The notes under the pieces are model-generated. The model searched no databases, was not told where the DNA came from, and saw nothing but the letters and a program-made list of their open reading frames with translations. A stretch of DNA of 64,000 bases from Mytilisepta virgata (lineage: Eukaryota; Mollusca; Bivalvia; Mytilida; Mytilidae), in assembly GCA_028015205.1 (NCBI GenBank), contig CM051510.1:33728580-33792579 (forward strand), read 5' to 3'. Positions 1-11,289 of the stretch are shown one piece after another. Each line of letters starts with the position of its first letter. Position 1 is the first letter of the stretch. The translations under genes and the position numbers were made by a program.

Positions 1-3000
1 ATTTTTTAATTCCGATAATGATAACTGTAATAATTCAATAAGTTTGAACTGTCATATATATCATATAGATATCCAAAATATTCTAAACTTTGTTTGTTTG
101 TAGGTTTATTTTGTCTCGTCCTTAAAAAATCTAAATTTTATCAACTTCATGGCATCAATAAATGTGAATAAGGTAAATATATAAAAAGGGGGAGAGGGGT
201 CTCAATCGAGTCCAATTATTATAAAAAATGTGTATTGCTGAGAAAATTAAAGATAATAAAACACTTGATAGATTTATTAGTTTACAACACATCAATACTG
301 GAACTCTGTCACTTTTTGTTTGCAATTATATCACCCCTTTTTATTTGTTTATTTAAGTAATAAAACGATTTTCAAAATATTGTGTAAGAAAAACAACAAG
401 ATTAAAGGGTAGATCCTTAGAAGGGTGAATATCTTCACTCCCCTTTTCAAAAGGGTTAACACCTGAACAAAACGATCTTGCGAAATTTTAATTATCTATA
501 CTTCAATCTTTTTTAATTTTTCTATAGGATTATAGAGACCCTATAGAGCACCGTCCGTACTTCACAACAAGTTTTCAATGTTGTGGAAAAAGGCGTAACA
601 CTTGTTGAGCAACATGTAAAAAGGATTGTGGATTTAGGATAATCGGTCTCTAAGTACCCTCAGGTATATTTTAAGATTTCCAATCATTTTGTCATCAAGC
701 ATGTAATTGGGATTATTCAATAAAAGTGTGTGAAGTTTAGCGGCTAGCTACCTCCCCAGATCACAGGATTATCTCTGTTTTATTTGATGTTTACACATAT
801 GTAAATATTCCCGTTAAGTAAATAAAAAGTTGTCTTATAAGATAAGTAAAATAATGAAAATTATAATTGATAAAACGAGTTTGAACAGAAATATTTTTTA
901 TTGTAGAAAATGTTAATTCGTTGGCGAAATTTCAATTGAATTTGGATTCATTTATATTCGTGAATTTTAGTTTTCGTTGCCTGTCAAAATTTATTAACTT
1001 TATAATTAATTCCGTAGATTTCTAATGTCTAGTGACGAACATATTTTTGATAAAAAAGCAATATTATTTCATTTTTGTTTTTATATTTTATATTTCCCAT
1101 TTAGGAAATTAAAAAAAAATCATCTGGTTATAGATACATTTTTAAATTTCTAATTTATTAACGGTAAATATAACAAATTCATAATTCCTGGATAAAACTT
1201 ACACCTATATCTAGATTTGTTTTTCTTAAATTAATTTATAAAATTCTTTAAATATTTTTTAAAAAGAACCCTTTTAAATTGTCAGGTCGAATTGACTGAA
1301 AATTAATAAACAAAATGTGTAATTCACGGATCGGTATAAAATGTGGCATCTAAAAGTATGCCGTCATAAATAAAAATTTCATTTTATTTATTTTTAATAT
1401 TGGAAACAATGAATTGTGTAAAGTTTTTTGATGTCGAAAAAGTTCAAGTGTATATAAAAACAAAAATATTTAATATCTCAGATAGTGAAAATTAGAACGG
1501 TCCCAATTATTGGATTTGGAATAAATCTTTTCATTAAAAAGCCGCTTTTATAAACTTACAAACATTTTAATTTGTACGAGAAAAAAGTAGTGAAATATAG
1601 TCTGAGTCTTAAAATAAAATCACACTGATATCAAACGCAATTAAAATATGTAAAAAAAATATCAAAAATAAAATAAATAGATAAGGATACAAATGACCCC
1701 TTCCATAATCTTCTCATTCACATATTCTACATTTTAATACGACAAATTATATGCATTAATTGCACTTATTTCAAAATAGCTAATGATTAATTGTTATTAG
1801 ACACACGTTATCACTATTATTGACACCAAACCGAAGGAACAAATCTTTAATCCTGTGTGTCCTTAACTATTGGAAACAAACAGTCGGTCATACCGTTTTA
1901 TGATCATTATACTAATATAACCATATCATGAATTAGTAGTTATTTTATTGAAATTTGAAACCTAAAATTATCTTCAAAGCAAAAGATGGCAATAACGGGC
2001 TATAATTCATTCTCAAATGGGACTGTATTGGGTATCGTTCTTAGTTTAATATAAAACATATTTTTACTTTCCGTCTAGCCCTCATTCTCATCTATTTATT
2101 CGGATAGATTTTGTTTATTTCATTTTCCTAAACTCAAACCTTTGAACTTAAGGTTGAAAAAGTAACTGGGCCATTAAAATTATATTCTGAAATGGAAAAT
2201 TCACATATTATGTGCAAAAGATGCTCTGGTTGCTTGATTTTTGTCAAACAAAATTTAAAAATAAAATACAATCTGGTAAGTGACTCTATGAAAGAAGACG
2301 AACTTGTCTAATTCCAGAATAATTAATTAGTTTTGTCAAAGTTTTAATCGTTGCAAAGAAATTGTCTCTAGCGTGAGAAATATTCCGGAAATCGAATATT
2401 AGTCCGTTGTTTGTTATTTGAAATCAGACATCTGGAAGACTATGACCACCGCCAAATTGAAGATAGATGTATTTTCTGTCATTGTATTGGTCAGCATTTT
2501 GGCATTAATTAAGTCCTGAATGACGTTTGACGCCTTTAGAAAATTAATGGCTTTTTATTGAAATGCAAAGCATCAGCACAACTAAGACAAAAGTTGATGC
2601 AAACATCAATATTTTTTTTTTGTATTTATAATTGAATATAAAAACCGGAGTTAAATTTAAACTTCCGGAAGATTTCTTCGATTTAGAAGAATAATAACTT
2701 CAAATTTGATTCAATAAATAAATAAATAAATAAATAAACAAAAACTTGCATTATATATGTTTTCATGATTCAGTGTTACTAAGTACACAAAATGTTTACG
2801 ATATCACCTTCTTACCCCATCGAAAAAAACGTGTTCCTGCGCTGCGAGAATCTTTTCATCAGATCAAATCAAAAGCATTACCTCTAAAAACGAATGCCTA
2901 ATGTATTCTTGCTTGTAGATAAATGTGTTTTTCTTAATAGTTTGCAAACTGAGCATATTTTGATAAAGGAAATCGGTGGTCCTTCACATTAAAAAAAAAT

Positions 3001-3381
3001 CTTATAGAATTTCGGGTGCAACCAGGTGCGAGATTCCAACAGCGGGAAGAAAGCAATGCTATATATAGGGTGAGATCTTTGTACGATTAATAAAAAAGAC
3101 ACGCAATTTGTGCAGTTCAAATAGTAGATTGAATATTTTTATTCAAAGAGTTATACTTTTCAAATAAAAGATATCTATTGTTAATTGCTTTATTCACTGT
3201 GACAATATTTTCCAATAAAGATCTATTCACCCTTATTGCGAAAAGGGGTCCATATCGGTCAACATTTTTCTCCGGTAACTTCTCTGTCTCTATGTGTTTG
3301 TTATTATGTTATCATGTAATATTGCTTAAACCCTCATCGGTATAATTTTTAATAAAGTTTACTATTATCTAAATAAAAGCA
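1..3381. other. AT-rich non-coding stretch, no gene seen
   Basis: No open frame with recognisable protein features is present in this stretch, and stops occur frequently in all frames. It is rich in A and T runs. The only simple-sequence feature is an AAAT-type microsatellite near 2713-2739. It could be intergenic or intronic; nothing in the sequence separates these. Confidence 0.6.
2713..2739. repeat. (AAAT)n microsatellite
   Basis: About six consecutive 'aaat' units. A longer and less regular AAAT-rich tract of the same kind lies at 14616-14790. Confidence 0.9.
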
Positions 3382-3558
3382 ATCAAACCTGCTTTAAAGG
3401 GCACCTCTATATACCAAATCACTGTCTATAAAGGGCACTGTGAAAATGTTCCCGTTTTGAACAAAGCTTGTAAAATTAACCTCTGTGTAAAGGGCACCTG
3501 CTCATACAGGGCACATTTCTTTAGTCAAAATGGTGCCCGTTATAGACAGGTTTGACTG
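3382..3558. mobile_element. Small inverted-repeat element (MITE-like) with internal AAAGGGCAC motifs
   Basis: The left end reads 'atcaaacctgctttaaaggg' and the right end, reverse-complemented, reads 'gtcaaacctgtctataacgg', so the termini are imperfect inverted repeats of about 25 bp running into 'gggcacc' on both sides. The motif 'aaagggcac' or 'gggcac' recurs several times inside. There is no coding capacity. The length, about 177 bp, and the structure fit a non-autonomous DNA transposon. The right end is flanked by 'tgta'; the left flank is less clear, so the target-site duplication is uncertain. Confidence 0.65.
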
Positions 3559-3664
3559 TACATGGCTATCAAAGTCCAAGCAGAAAACAGTTTTTCAAAT
3601 AACTTTAAACGGTTTCAAAAAAGGTTAGAAAGAGTATGGTGGATACCTTTTTTACACAACATCC

Positions 3665-3683
3665 ATACACACACACACACACA
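3665..3683. repeat. (CA)n microsatellite
   Basis: About nine CA units in a row. The 99-102 codon open frames that overlap it on both strands (3562-3861 plus, 3652-3960 minus) read through this and a dispersed repeat and are not credible genes. Confidence 0.85.
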
Positions 3684-3789
3684 GCGATGTGGCAAATATA
3701 GAAGCACAGAAATATTTTATTGCCTTGGTATTGCAATTTTCGTATTTTTTTCCAAACTGAAAAATATTGTGAACATTACAAAAAATTGT

Positions 3790-3975
3790 TTGATACCAAT
3801 TTTGATGCACAAGATGTGCACATTTCGTCGATTTACGACTCATCAGTTGCTCAATGCCTGAAATGTTGAAAACCAAAAGAAAAATCCAAAAAGTTGAAGA
3901 GCATATACCAAAATAATCCAAAGGGTAAAGCCAAAACCATCTAAGGACAACGCTATGCACGAGGGAGATAACATT
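3790..3975 (+). repeat. Dispersed repeat, 'GATGCACAAGATGTGC' family
   Basis: This segment starts at 'gatgcacaagatgtgc' and ends near 'ctaaggacaacgctatgcac'. A clearly related copy is at 18550-18715 (same start, then 'aaagccgaaaccatctgagg'). A weaker one is at 27030-27165, a degenerate one at 47185-47330, and a terminal fragment in reverse orientation at 63396-63420. No frame is conserved between copies, so it is a non-coding or decayed repeat. Its class is unknown. Confidence 0.7.
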
Positions 3976-3984
3976 TTTGGAACA

Positions 3985-6900
3985 GTAAATTTAAAGTATC
4001 AATTTCGGGTTAGTATCAAAATACCAGCAACTGAGCGGGTGACTTGGAGTCTACCAGCAGTGGTTATAATAAATTCTTTTACTCCAGTTTATAAGTGTAC
4101 ATGGAAATATGTGGGAAATGATTGAATCTTGAAGCATTCGGTTATTAGAACGAATTTTTCATTGTATAACTATATATATATACTCTATATATATGTTCTC
4201 TTTGTATGCCCCTTTGTTGGCCTAAAATTGGTCAACAAAAGCTACTTTATTTTATGATGAACACATATATGTGCGTCCACAAAATTTGTCAGAAACTGAG
4301 CTGTTAAGAGCAGCTCTTATGAAATTATCAATCTGATAGCTTAAAAATGTTCGCACTAATTTTATTCCTCTTGAAGGTTTTACAGTAAAAGAGAAAATAA
4401 CAAGAAAAGATCCTTTCCCTTTTTCCATTATTCAATTAATTGAATAGGTTATTGTCCAATCGATGCATCTTCCATATTCTTATATTTTCATACATATATG
4501 AAATCGGTGCTATTAGCCGTCTTGAACTTGCGGTTGAGTTCAAGATTTTTTGCCATGTTCAAAGCGTTTTTGTGATTTTAAGATGACGAACAACAATAAA
4601 AGCATTGTTGCTTTGCTTAATATGTTTCTCGAATATTTGTATCAGGTATTAATCCATAATCATTTGTTCATATATAAGTATTATATAATTAAAACTACCC
4701 ACAGACGTTTTCATTTTATTTCTAAGGACTTTTCATGTCCTGGCATTAGTTTTGTGTGTCATCTATATTTAACACTGTTTCACTTTTCTTATTACAATGA
4801 TGTCAAGTAAAATTTAGAGTTTAGAATATCATTTTCTTTCACATTTTATATTTCTGAATATTTTTAGAAATTTCTTCGTGAAAATGAAAACTTGACCACA
4901 ATGTGGACGTGTTAAAATCCCTTTGTACCTCGGATTTTCTGATTTCGTTTCTGTTTTTATCATGGCATTAAGATTTATTAACACTTTCTGTTCAACGTTG
5001 AAGTTACTTCTGAAGTGTTATTGTAAGTAATCTCACTAAACAGATAAAATTATACAAGATTACAACTATCATTCCCTTTTTATTGAGTGTCAAATTATTT
5101 CTGATTAAAACCTGAAGTAATAACGTTTCATAAACTGTAAATTTCCACTCTATATCATTGGTGACAGGTCTTGATCACGTATATTATTATGGAGAAAAAA
5201 AGCGAATTTGATATGAACCACTCTGAGGTTCTATTCTTCGAATTTTCTACAGATTTCCATGACAGTTAAAATACTGAAAGAGAGACAGAGGTTTGCCAAA
5301 TGACCAAATCGGACTCCATAAATACTTGAAGTATAGGAAAACTGGCAACTTCTCAAATACACACGTTCAATCATAGACATTTATTTTATATGTATTCCTT
5401 ATTTGCTGATGGTGGAGTTGTCTCCCATATGCATGCGTTATCTTTCCTGGCAGAAGGTGTCTTGTATTTAACATGAAGGGCAAACTTACTTTTAAATTTT
5501 GTTTCTGAAAATATTGAACTAGGAAAGGCCTTCATCATACATGGAAAAATGAGAGAAAATATATCCAAAAACAAATCACTATTATATATAGAGGATATTG
5601 TTAGGAAGAAAAAATAGTTTTCAGGAAAATGACAATTTGTACATTGGTCTCTACGGAAGACACCCTCTCCAAAGAGCAGATAACCCCGTAAATGGGAGAA
5701 AACTCACATGTACCAAATTGAGGAATAGCATATAAACATTCTACATATTTACAAAGTAGCATGCCTCTACCCCCTTCCCGAAACTAGAATAAAAGCCTAT
5801 AAAGATCTGGAACTCATTATGAAGATATGGGCTATTTGGATCTTTTAGTTTTAAAGGAAAATTTGACACCCTCTAATAACATGCTTCTATCAAATATCTT
5901 CACATTCAAATTTCAAATTCTATAATGCAAATATCGAATAATAGTGCATTACTTGAAGTCTAAAAAAGACCAGATTTCTACGGTTTTTATATGAACGCCA
6001 AGCTTCTTATTCAAATTAGAATTTGTCTGTAAAATTATAATTTTTTTTTAAACATGTACACTGTACATAAATGGAACTGTTGCACCTTGAAATGAAATTT
6101 ACTGTTTCTGGAAATTTATTATGACAAGACATCGCACCTGGTTTATCATTTATTTTCATTATGGCTTTCGCCATTAACATTTAAATATATCAAGAATTTG
6201 CCGGGGAAATTTACGAGCCGCATTTAATTGTAAATCATTTTTAGACAGAAGATATGTACGTAGAGTGGCAAATATAAAATAAAGATGCACACTATAATGT
6301 CATCAAGACGCTAGCCTTGTAATACACGACATAAATGTAGCACATAGTAAATTATTAACTCTAAATTAACTTTGTATTAATTTATAGACTGTTGCATCCT
6401 GAGGCCACAAGGGGGATGTTATAATTATAGTTTATTCTCAGTTGATGTTTTAATACTCCCTCAGGCACACGATAAAAATATGTTTTACAATTTAATTACA
6501 AGTTTGTCAATTTTCATATTAGAAAAAGTAATGACCAAGCGAAAAGTAAAAATAACAAAATAATACAGCTGCGTATCCCCATTAGTGCACCCAAACTGAC
6601 CGAAAACAAAGGAATGGTCGTAAACAATATTGATAATTGAAAACATGCACGCGACAGTCGCGAGGCAGTAACAGGGCATTTGTTACCTGCGCAAAGTGCA
6701 TGTCACGACGTCAATCAGCTTGTAAAATACGGAACCAACCAGTCTACATTTGGACGTGGATACGTCCGCTGTACACTGTAAATCATATTTGAACATGTGT
6801 AATGTCCAAATATGCCCTTTGTCGGTCAGAATTTCGGTTTCTCTTGCCTTGTCCTTTCGCGGATATAAGACATAAAAATGAAAGGTTAACTACATAAAAT

Positions 6901-7549
6901 GAACACTTTACAAACAAGTCGGTACTGATGACCAAAGAAGTCTTCATAGGAATTGTCAAGTTAGTAATTATTATTTTGAAGTTTTGATTTCTATATTTGA
7001 TTGACATGCGATACGTAAACGCTTAGTAGCTTGTTGTCAAATAATTAATCAGTTTACGTTATACTAACAATAAAAAAATCAAACGGTTATTAATATAAAA
7101 AGATATATTTAATCTTTTATTGTTATACACATTTTTTATTTTGTGAAAACTAAGGATATCTCCCTCGTGAACAGCTCTGTCCTTAGGTTCCCCTTGGCTT
7201 TTCCATTTTCTTCTTTCTGCCATTTTAATTTTCTGTCCAAAGATTTGGTTTGTTGTTCATTTTCTGAATTGATCACATCCAATGAGTCGGCGCAAATCGA
7301 CAAAATCTGCACATCTGCATCAAAAATGGTATAACAGAATATGTATTGCACACTTGTGGTCACCTCTCGTGACAGTATTTAGTTTCGTTTTCAAAGGTAT
7401 TTATAGTTTATCGACCACCACAAAAAGAGTGTTATATACACGTACATATAAGGGAGGGTAGGGGTAATCTGTAACTGTTTTTTCCCATGACTTGACATAT
7501 CATGATAATTTTTGCACATGAATCTTCTTTCAAAATTTTACCTAGAAGT
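3985..7549. other. AT-rich stretch, no gene seen
   Basis: Only short open frames occur here, up to about 86 codons. None has a domain I recognise, and several overlap on opposite strands, for example 7136-7363 minus and 7143-7334 plus. Nothing else stands out. Confidence 0.5.
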
Positions 7550-7849
7550 TAGGATAAAAACAGAAACAGTAGTAATATATCCGTAAACAGTGACAAAACA
7601 ACATATTTATTGGACAGTCTGCAAGGAAGTAAAACAACATTTTTCAGTACTGGGCAGTCTTCAACGACGGTCACGCTGTAATTGTCTTGATGCCACGATA
7701 GCATAAAACGTTGACCTCACGAAAACGAAACAACAACGTAACGGCACTGTACAATATATGATGTACATAGTGTACTGTGGAAATCTTATTTGTCATCTGT
7801 TAGCAATATTTTTGCAATATTGTTGTTGTTTCTGTTTCTGTATAAACTA
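7550..7849. mobile_element. TA-flanked MITE, long-TIR 'TAGAATCAAAACAG' family, full copy
   Basis: The left end runs 'taggataaaaacagaaacag', followed by a variant of 'aatattcgtaaccagtgacaaa'. The right end is its imperfect inverse, finishing 'gtttctgtttctgtataaac'. The terminal inverted repeats are about 45-60 bp long with many substitutions. Related copies occur at 16533-16753, 16967-17195, 18188-18414, 19915-20115 and 29415-29598, with left-end pieces at 18508, 19633, 46692 and 59411. At 300 bp this is the longest copy. It has no coding capacity. The TA at the outer edge suggests a Tc1/mariner-type mover, by inference. Confidence 0.75.
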
Positions 7850-8877
7850 CAGTGATATTTTCTTTGCCTAGCTTTGACAATATCTTACCACTACCGAAAT
7901 TATAAAATAGAAAATCAAGAGGTCATTTTGTGACCTTGAGTGATAGGTTAGAAGCCATTCTAATAAACAACCTAATTTAATATGGCCTGTGACCCTATGG
8001 TCTGACCCGTAAGCACAAAAGACGCGTATACTGAGCAAATAAACGAATGTTATTCTGTGTTTCCACAAGCAATCTATAAGTCTTAGTGATATGGTATTTT
8101 TTTTTCTAGGTGTAGCACTTTCAAAGAGAAACACTCTAAGAAAAACTACTGCACTGAACAAAATAACGCAATTGCCCACCTGGGATACCTATGAATATTA
8201 TCTCTCATTTAAATCAAATGAAAAATTAACAAAACTAATAAATATTGCAGCAACATATTAATCATAAAAATTTTTTGTAATTGAAATCACTCTACCGCCA
8301 AAACTCATTGATAAAATTTCCCATTAGTGCACCGCTGATGCACGAATTCCATTATATATGAAGAAAATGTATAAATGGAATGACAAATGTGATTATTATA
8401 CAGTATTGTTTCTATAAAATTGACCTTTGAAGACGAGTATACAAATCACGTCTTAAGATTTGTACCAATTTAACTAATGTGCCGATATTCTCATAATAAT
8501 CTGCTAAATTTGTTTAAAATCACTTTATCGCGCCTCGTTATGGTTTACCCTAATTGACATAGATTGTCTCCCTTGCCCATTAAATATCTATTATTTTTAT
8601 CATCCTGACAAATTTCTCATTTGTCAAACATAACAAAATATTGGTGTGTTATGCAAGGCCACGACACTAGGGACATACAAGGAGAATCTCCGGATAAAGA
8701 CGTCCGGGAATGACCAGATGAATACTTGCAAGAAAAACCCATCATTTTGATAGAGAATAATTTAGTCATATATTTTACGATTGTGGGCCGTAAATGTTTC
8801 AAAAATACTGAATTATGTTACATAAAATTAGAAAAAAACTGCTATACAAAACGGAATTATAGAAGATGAATAGGAAC
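7850..8877. other. AT-rich stretch, no gene seen
   Basis: The 103-codon minus frame 7868-8179 and the 61-codon frame 8617-8802 have no recognisable domain or codon pattern. I treat them as chance open frames. Confidence 0.5.
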
Positions 8878-10290
8878 AAGAGGCTCACCAGAGCCTGTAT
8901 CGCTCACCTGGAGTCTGGTTTTCATTGGACAATTAATCAACTATTTGACCAAGTCTGTTGCAATTGGTTCAATTGTTCAGGGAAAATTTGTTGAAGATTT
9001 ATTTTTCATAAGGTTTAATGTTAAAATATGTTCCCTGATGGTGGTAGTCCTGGCAGGAAGTTGATAAAATTGACCAGAAAAAAGGGTGAACCTTAAATAA
9101 ATGTAACAGAACCCTACCTCAAATTGCACAAACCAATAACTCCTAAATAGAATTCGGGATTCTCTTCAAAATTTCAGGGTAGGTAGATCTCAACATGGCA
9201 AACATTTTTCAATTACATTTTACTTCTATCTCAAATAGTTTTGGAGATAAATGTAAAAATGTTAAAATTTTGAAAATTTGACAAAAAGGGCAATAACTCC
9301 TAAATGGGTTTTGGGATTTCCTTTAAACTTTCAGGGTATGTAGATCTCAACATGGCAAACATTTTTCAAATTTACATTTCACTTCTATCTCTAATAGTTT
9401 TGGAGATAAATGACGAAAAATGTTAAATTTTGAAAATTTGAAAAAAGGGCAATAACTCCTAGATGGGTTTTGGAATTTCCTTCAAAATTTCAGGTTAGGT
9501 AGATCTTGTCATGCTGATCAATTTTACCCCATGTCAGATTTTTGATATCTGTAACGGTTTTTAAGTTATAAGCCAAAAACAACACATCCAGCCCTATATT
9601 CTATTTTTAGCTTCGACAGCCATGTTTTATGTCAGACCAAAATAAATTGAGGAATGTTTGTAGAGGACATGTCATAGATCATTCCTATTAAGTTTCAAAC
9701 CAATCGGCCCAGCGGTTTTAGAGGAGATTTTTGAATGAAAAAATTTTGAAAATTTGACAAACAAAGGGCAACAACTCCTAAATGGGTTTTGGGATTTCCT
9801 TTAAAATTTCGGGGTAGGTAGATCCCAACATGGCAAACATTTTTCAAATTTACATTTCACTTCTATCTTAAATAGTTTCGGAGATGAATGACGAAAAATT
9901 TTAAATTTTGAAAATTTGACGAAAAAAGGGCAATAACTCCTAAATGGGTTTTGGGATTTCCTTCAAAATTTCAGGTTAGGTAGATCTTGTCATGCTGATC
10001 AATTTTACCCTGCCAGATTTTTGATATCTGTAACGGTTTTTAAGTTATAAGCCAAAAACAGCTAACCCACCCCTATATCCTATTTTTAGCTACGACAGCC
10101 ATGTTTTACGTCAGATCAAAATAAATTGAGGATCGTTTGTAGAGGACATGTCATAGATCATTCCTATTAAGTTTCAAACCAATCGGCACAGCGGTTTCAG
10201 AGGAGAAGATTTTTGAATGAAAAGTTTACGACGGACGACGGACGAAAAGTGATGGCAAAAGCTCACATGGCCTTTGGCCAGGTGAGCTAA
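8878..10290. mobile_element. 1.4 kb non-coding element with terminal hairpins and tandem core
   Basis: The left end contains a perfect hairpin, 'aggctc-acca-gagcct', followed by 'gctcacctgg' at 8902. The right end contains 'gctcacatggcc-ttt-ggccaggtgagc' at 10261-10287, a 12 bp stem with one mismatch, so 'gctcacctgg' also forms a terminal inverted repeat. Just inside the right end lies a 'gacggacgacggacg' tract. The core, about 9129-10240, consists of tandem units starting with 'ggcaataactcc' or a close variant. There is no protein-coding capacity. A second, 5'-truncated relative ends at 24868. The hairpin followed by 'CTAA' recalls Helitron 3' ends, and the tandem core recalls bivalve 'pearl'-type elements; both comparisons are from memory. 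Confidence 0.75.
9129..10240. repeat. Tandem core repeats of the 1.4 kb element (about 160 and 320 bp)
   Basis: Units begin near 9129, 9288, 9447, 9766 and 9928. The first, second and fourth units are about 160 bp. The third and fifth are about 310-320 bp because they carry an extra segment containing 'gccaaaaacaacacatccag' or its variant and ending with 'aaaccaatcgg'. The pattern is A, A, A+B, A, A+B, so a 480 bp higher-order unit has been duplicated. Confidence 0.85.
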
Positions 10291-10292
10291 AA

Positions 10293-11085
10293 ATGAAAGA
10301 TCTGTATTTTTTAATGTTAAGATAAAATGTGTACATGTATTTGAACATGGATTGTCATGTTATTGGTACATGTAGTCTCATGATTGAGCTCCTGCTTTTG
10401 TCATAGAAACGACCGCCTTAACCAACGTTCTGACTATAATTTATCAGTAAAATATTTTCTCAGTCAAAATTTCTATCAAAATAATTGTATAATACCTGAA
10501 ATAATATAAAATACATTTTTACATTTTCCCGTTAACATGGTTAAGTAGACGATATAAATGCACGGATCGAAACATGTTGTTCAACATTATTTTTAAGAAT
10601 TAAAGAATGTCTTTCTGTCAGAATTGTTTTACCATATGTTGATATGAATAAATGATGTGGTTTTTCTAGATAATGTTGTTATATACAGTTCCTGGTTTGT
10701 TCGCCTCATTAACTGTACAAAACGAAAACAACTCCCGAAAAAAAATTGCGGAAATGTAGATCTATACTTTTGTCAAATATGTATTTATATCCCTTCGTTT
10801 TCTGTTGACGTTTTTGAAGATGAACCGGTAAATTTTATAGTAGACTATTAACCATGATCGTTCATTTTTACATACAACTCTCCATTTTTTTATTGGAGTT
10901 CATCAGGTCATCATATTTCACGTGTTTTAGTTTTTGTGCTGTCTTATCCTGATTCTCTTTTTTATTATGTGTTTTCTTTTACTCTTTGTATTCTTTGTTT
11001 GTTTGTTATTGTCTTTGTATTTTGGTCTTGCGGAATGTGACATCGGTCGTATAGCTTCGGCAATCTTTTTATATAGCGTTATACA
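10293..11085. other. Non-coding stretch with a pyrimidine-rich repeat
   Basis: The 77-codon frame 10934-11167 begins with a very hydrophobic leucine- and phenylalanine-rich run that comes from a T-rich tract. A similar tract, with the same 'ttgtctttg-attttggtct' ending, occurs at 60880-61025. This is repeat sequence, not a membrane protein gene. Confidence 0.5.
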
Positions 11086-11268
11086 ATGGGTACTTTCATA
11101 TAAAGCCTATATTATGTCCGTGTCAGTCGTATTGGGTCGAGGTCATGAAATGGGTATTTTGATATAAAGCCAATATTATGTCCGTGTCATTCGTACTGGG
11201 TCGAGGTCAGCCTTTGGAGCTGATCGAGGCCCAATACAACATGTACGACTTAATATGAAAGTACCCAT
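11086..11268. repeat. Direct duplication plus inverted third copy
   Basis: A unit of about 62 bp beginning 'atgggtactttcatat' and ending 'gggtcgaggtca' is present at 11086, again 64 bp later at 11150, and a third time inverted at 11221-11268. The inverted arm begins 'tgatcgaggcccaatac' and ends 'gaaagtacccat'. Either direct copy could pair with the third as a hairpin. There is no coding signal. Confidence 0.85.
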
Positions 11269-11289
11269 TTCGTGACACCTTTTTTAACC

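Noticed and set aside
10934..11167. 77-codon hydrophobic frame
   Set aside because: Same T-rich repeat tract; its second half lies in the 11086 duplication.
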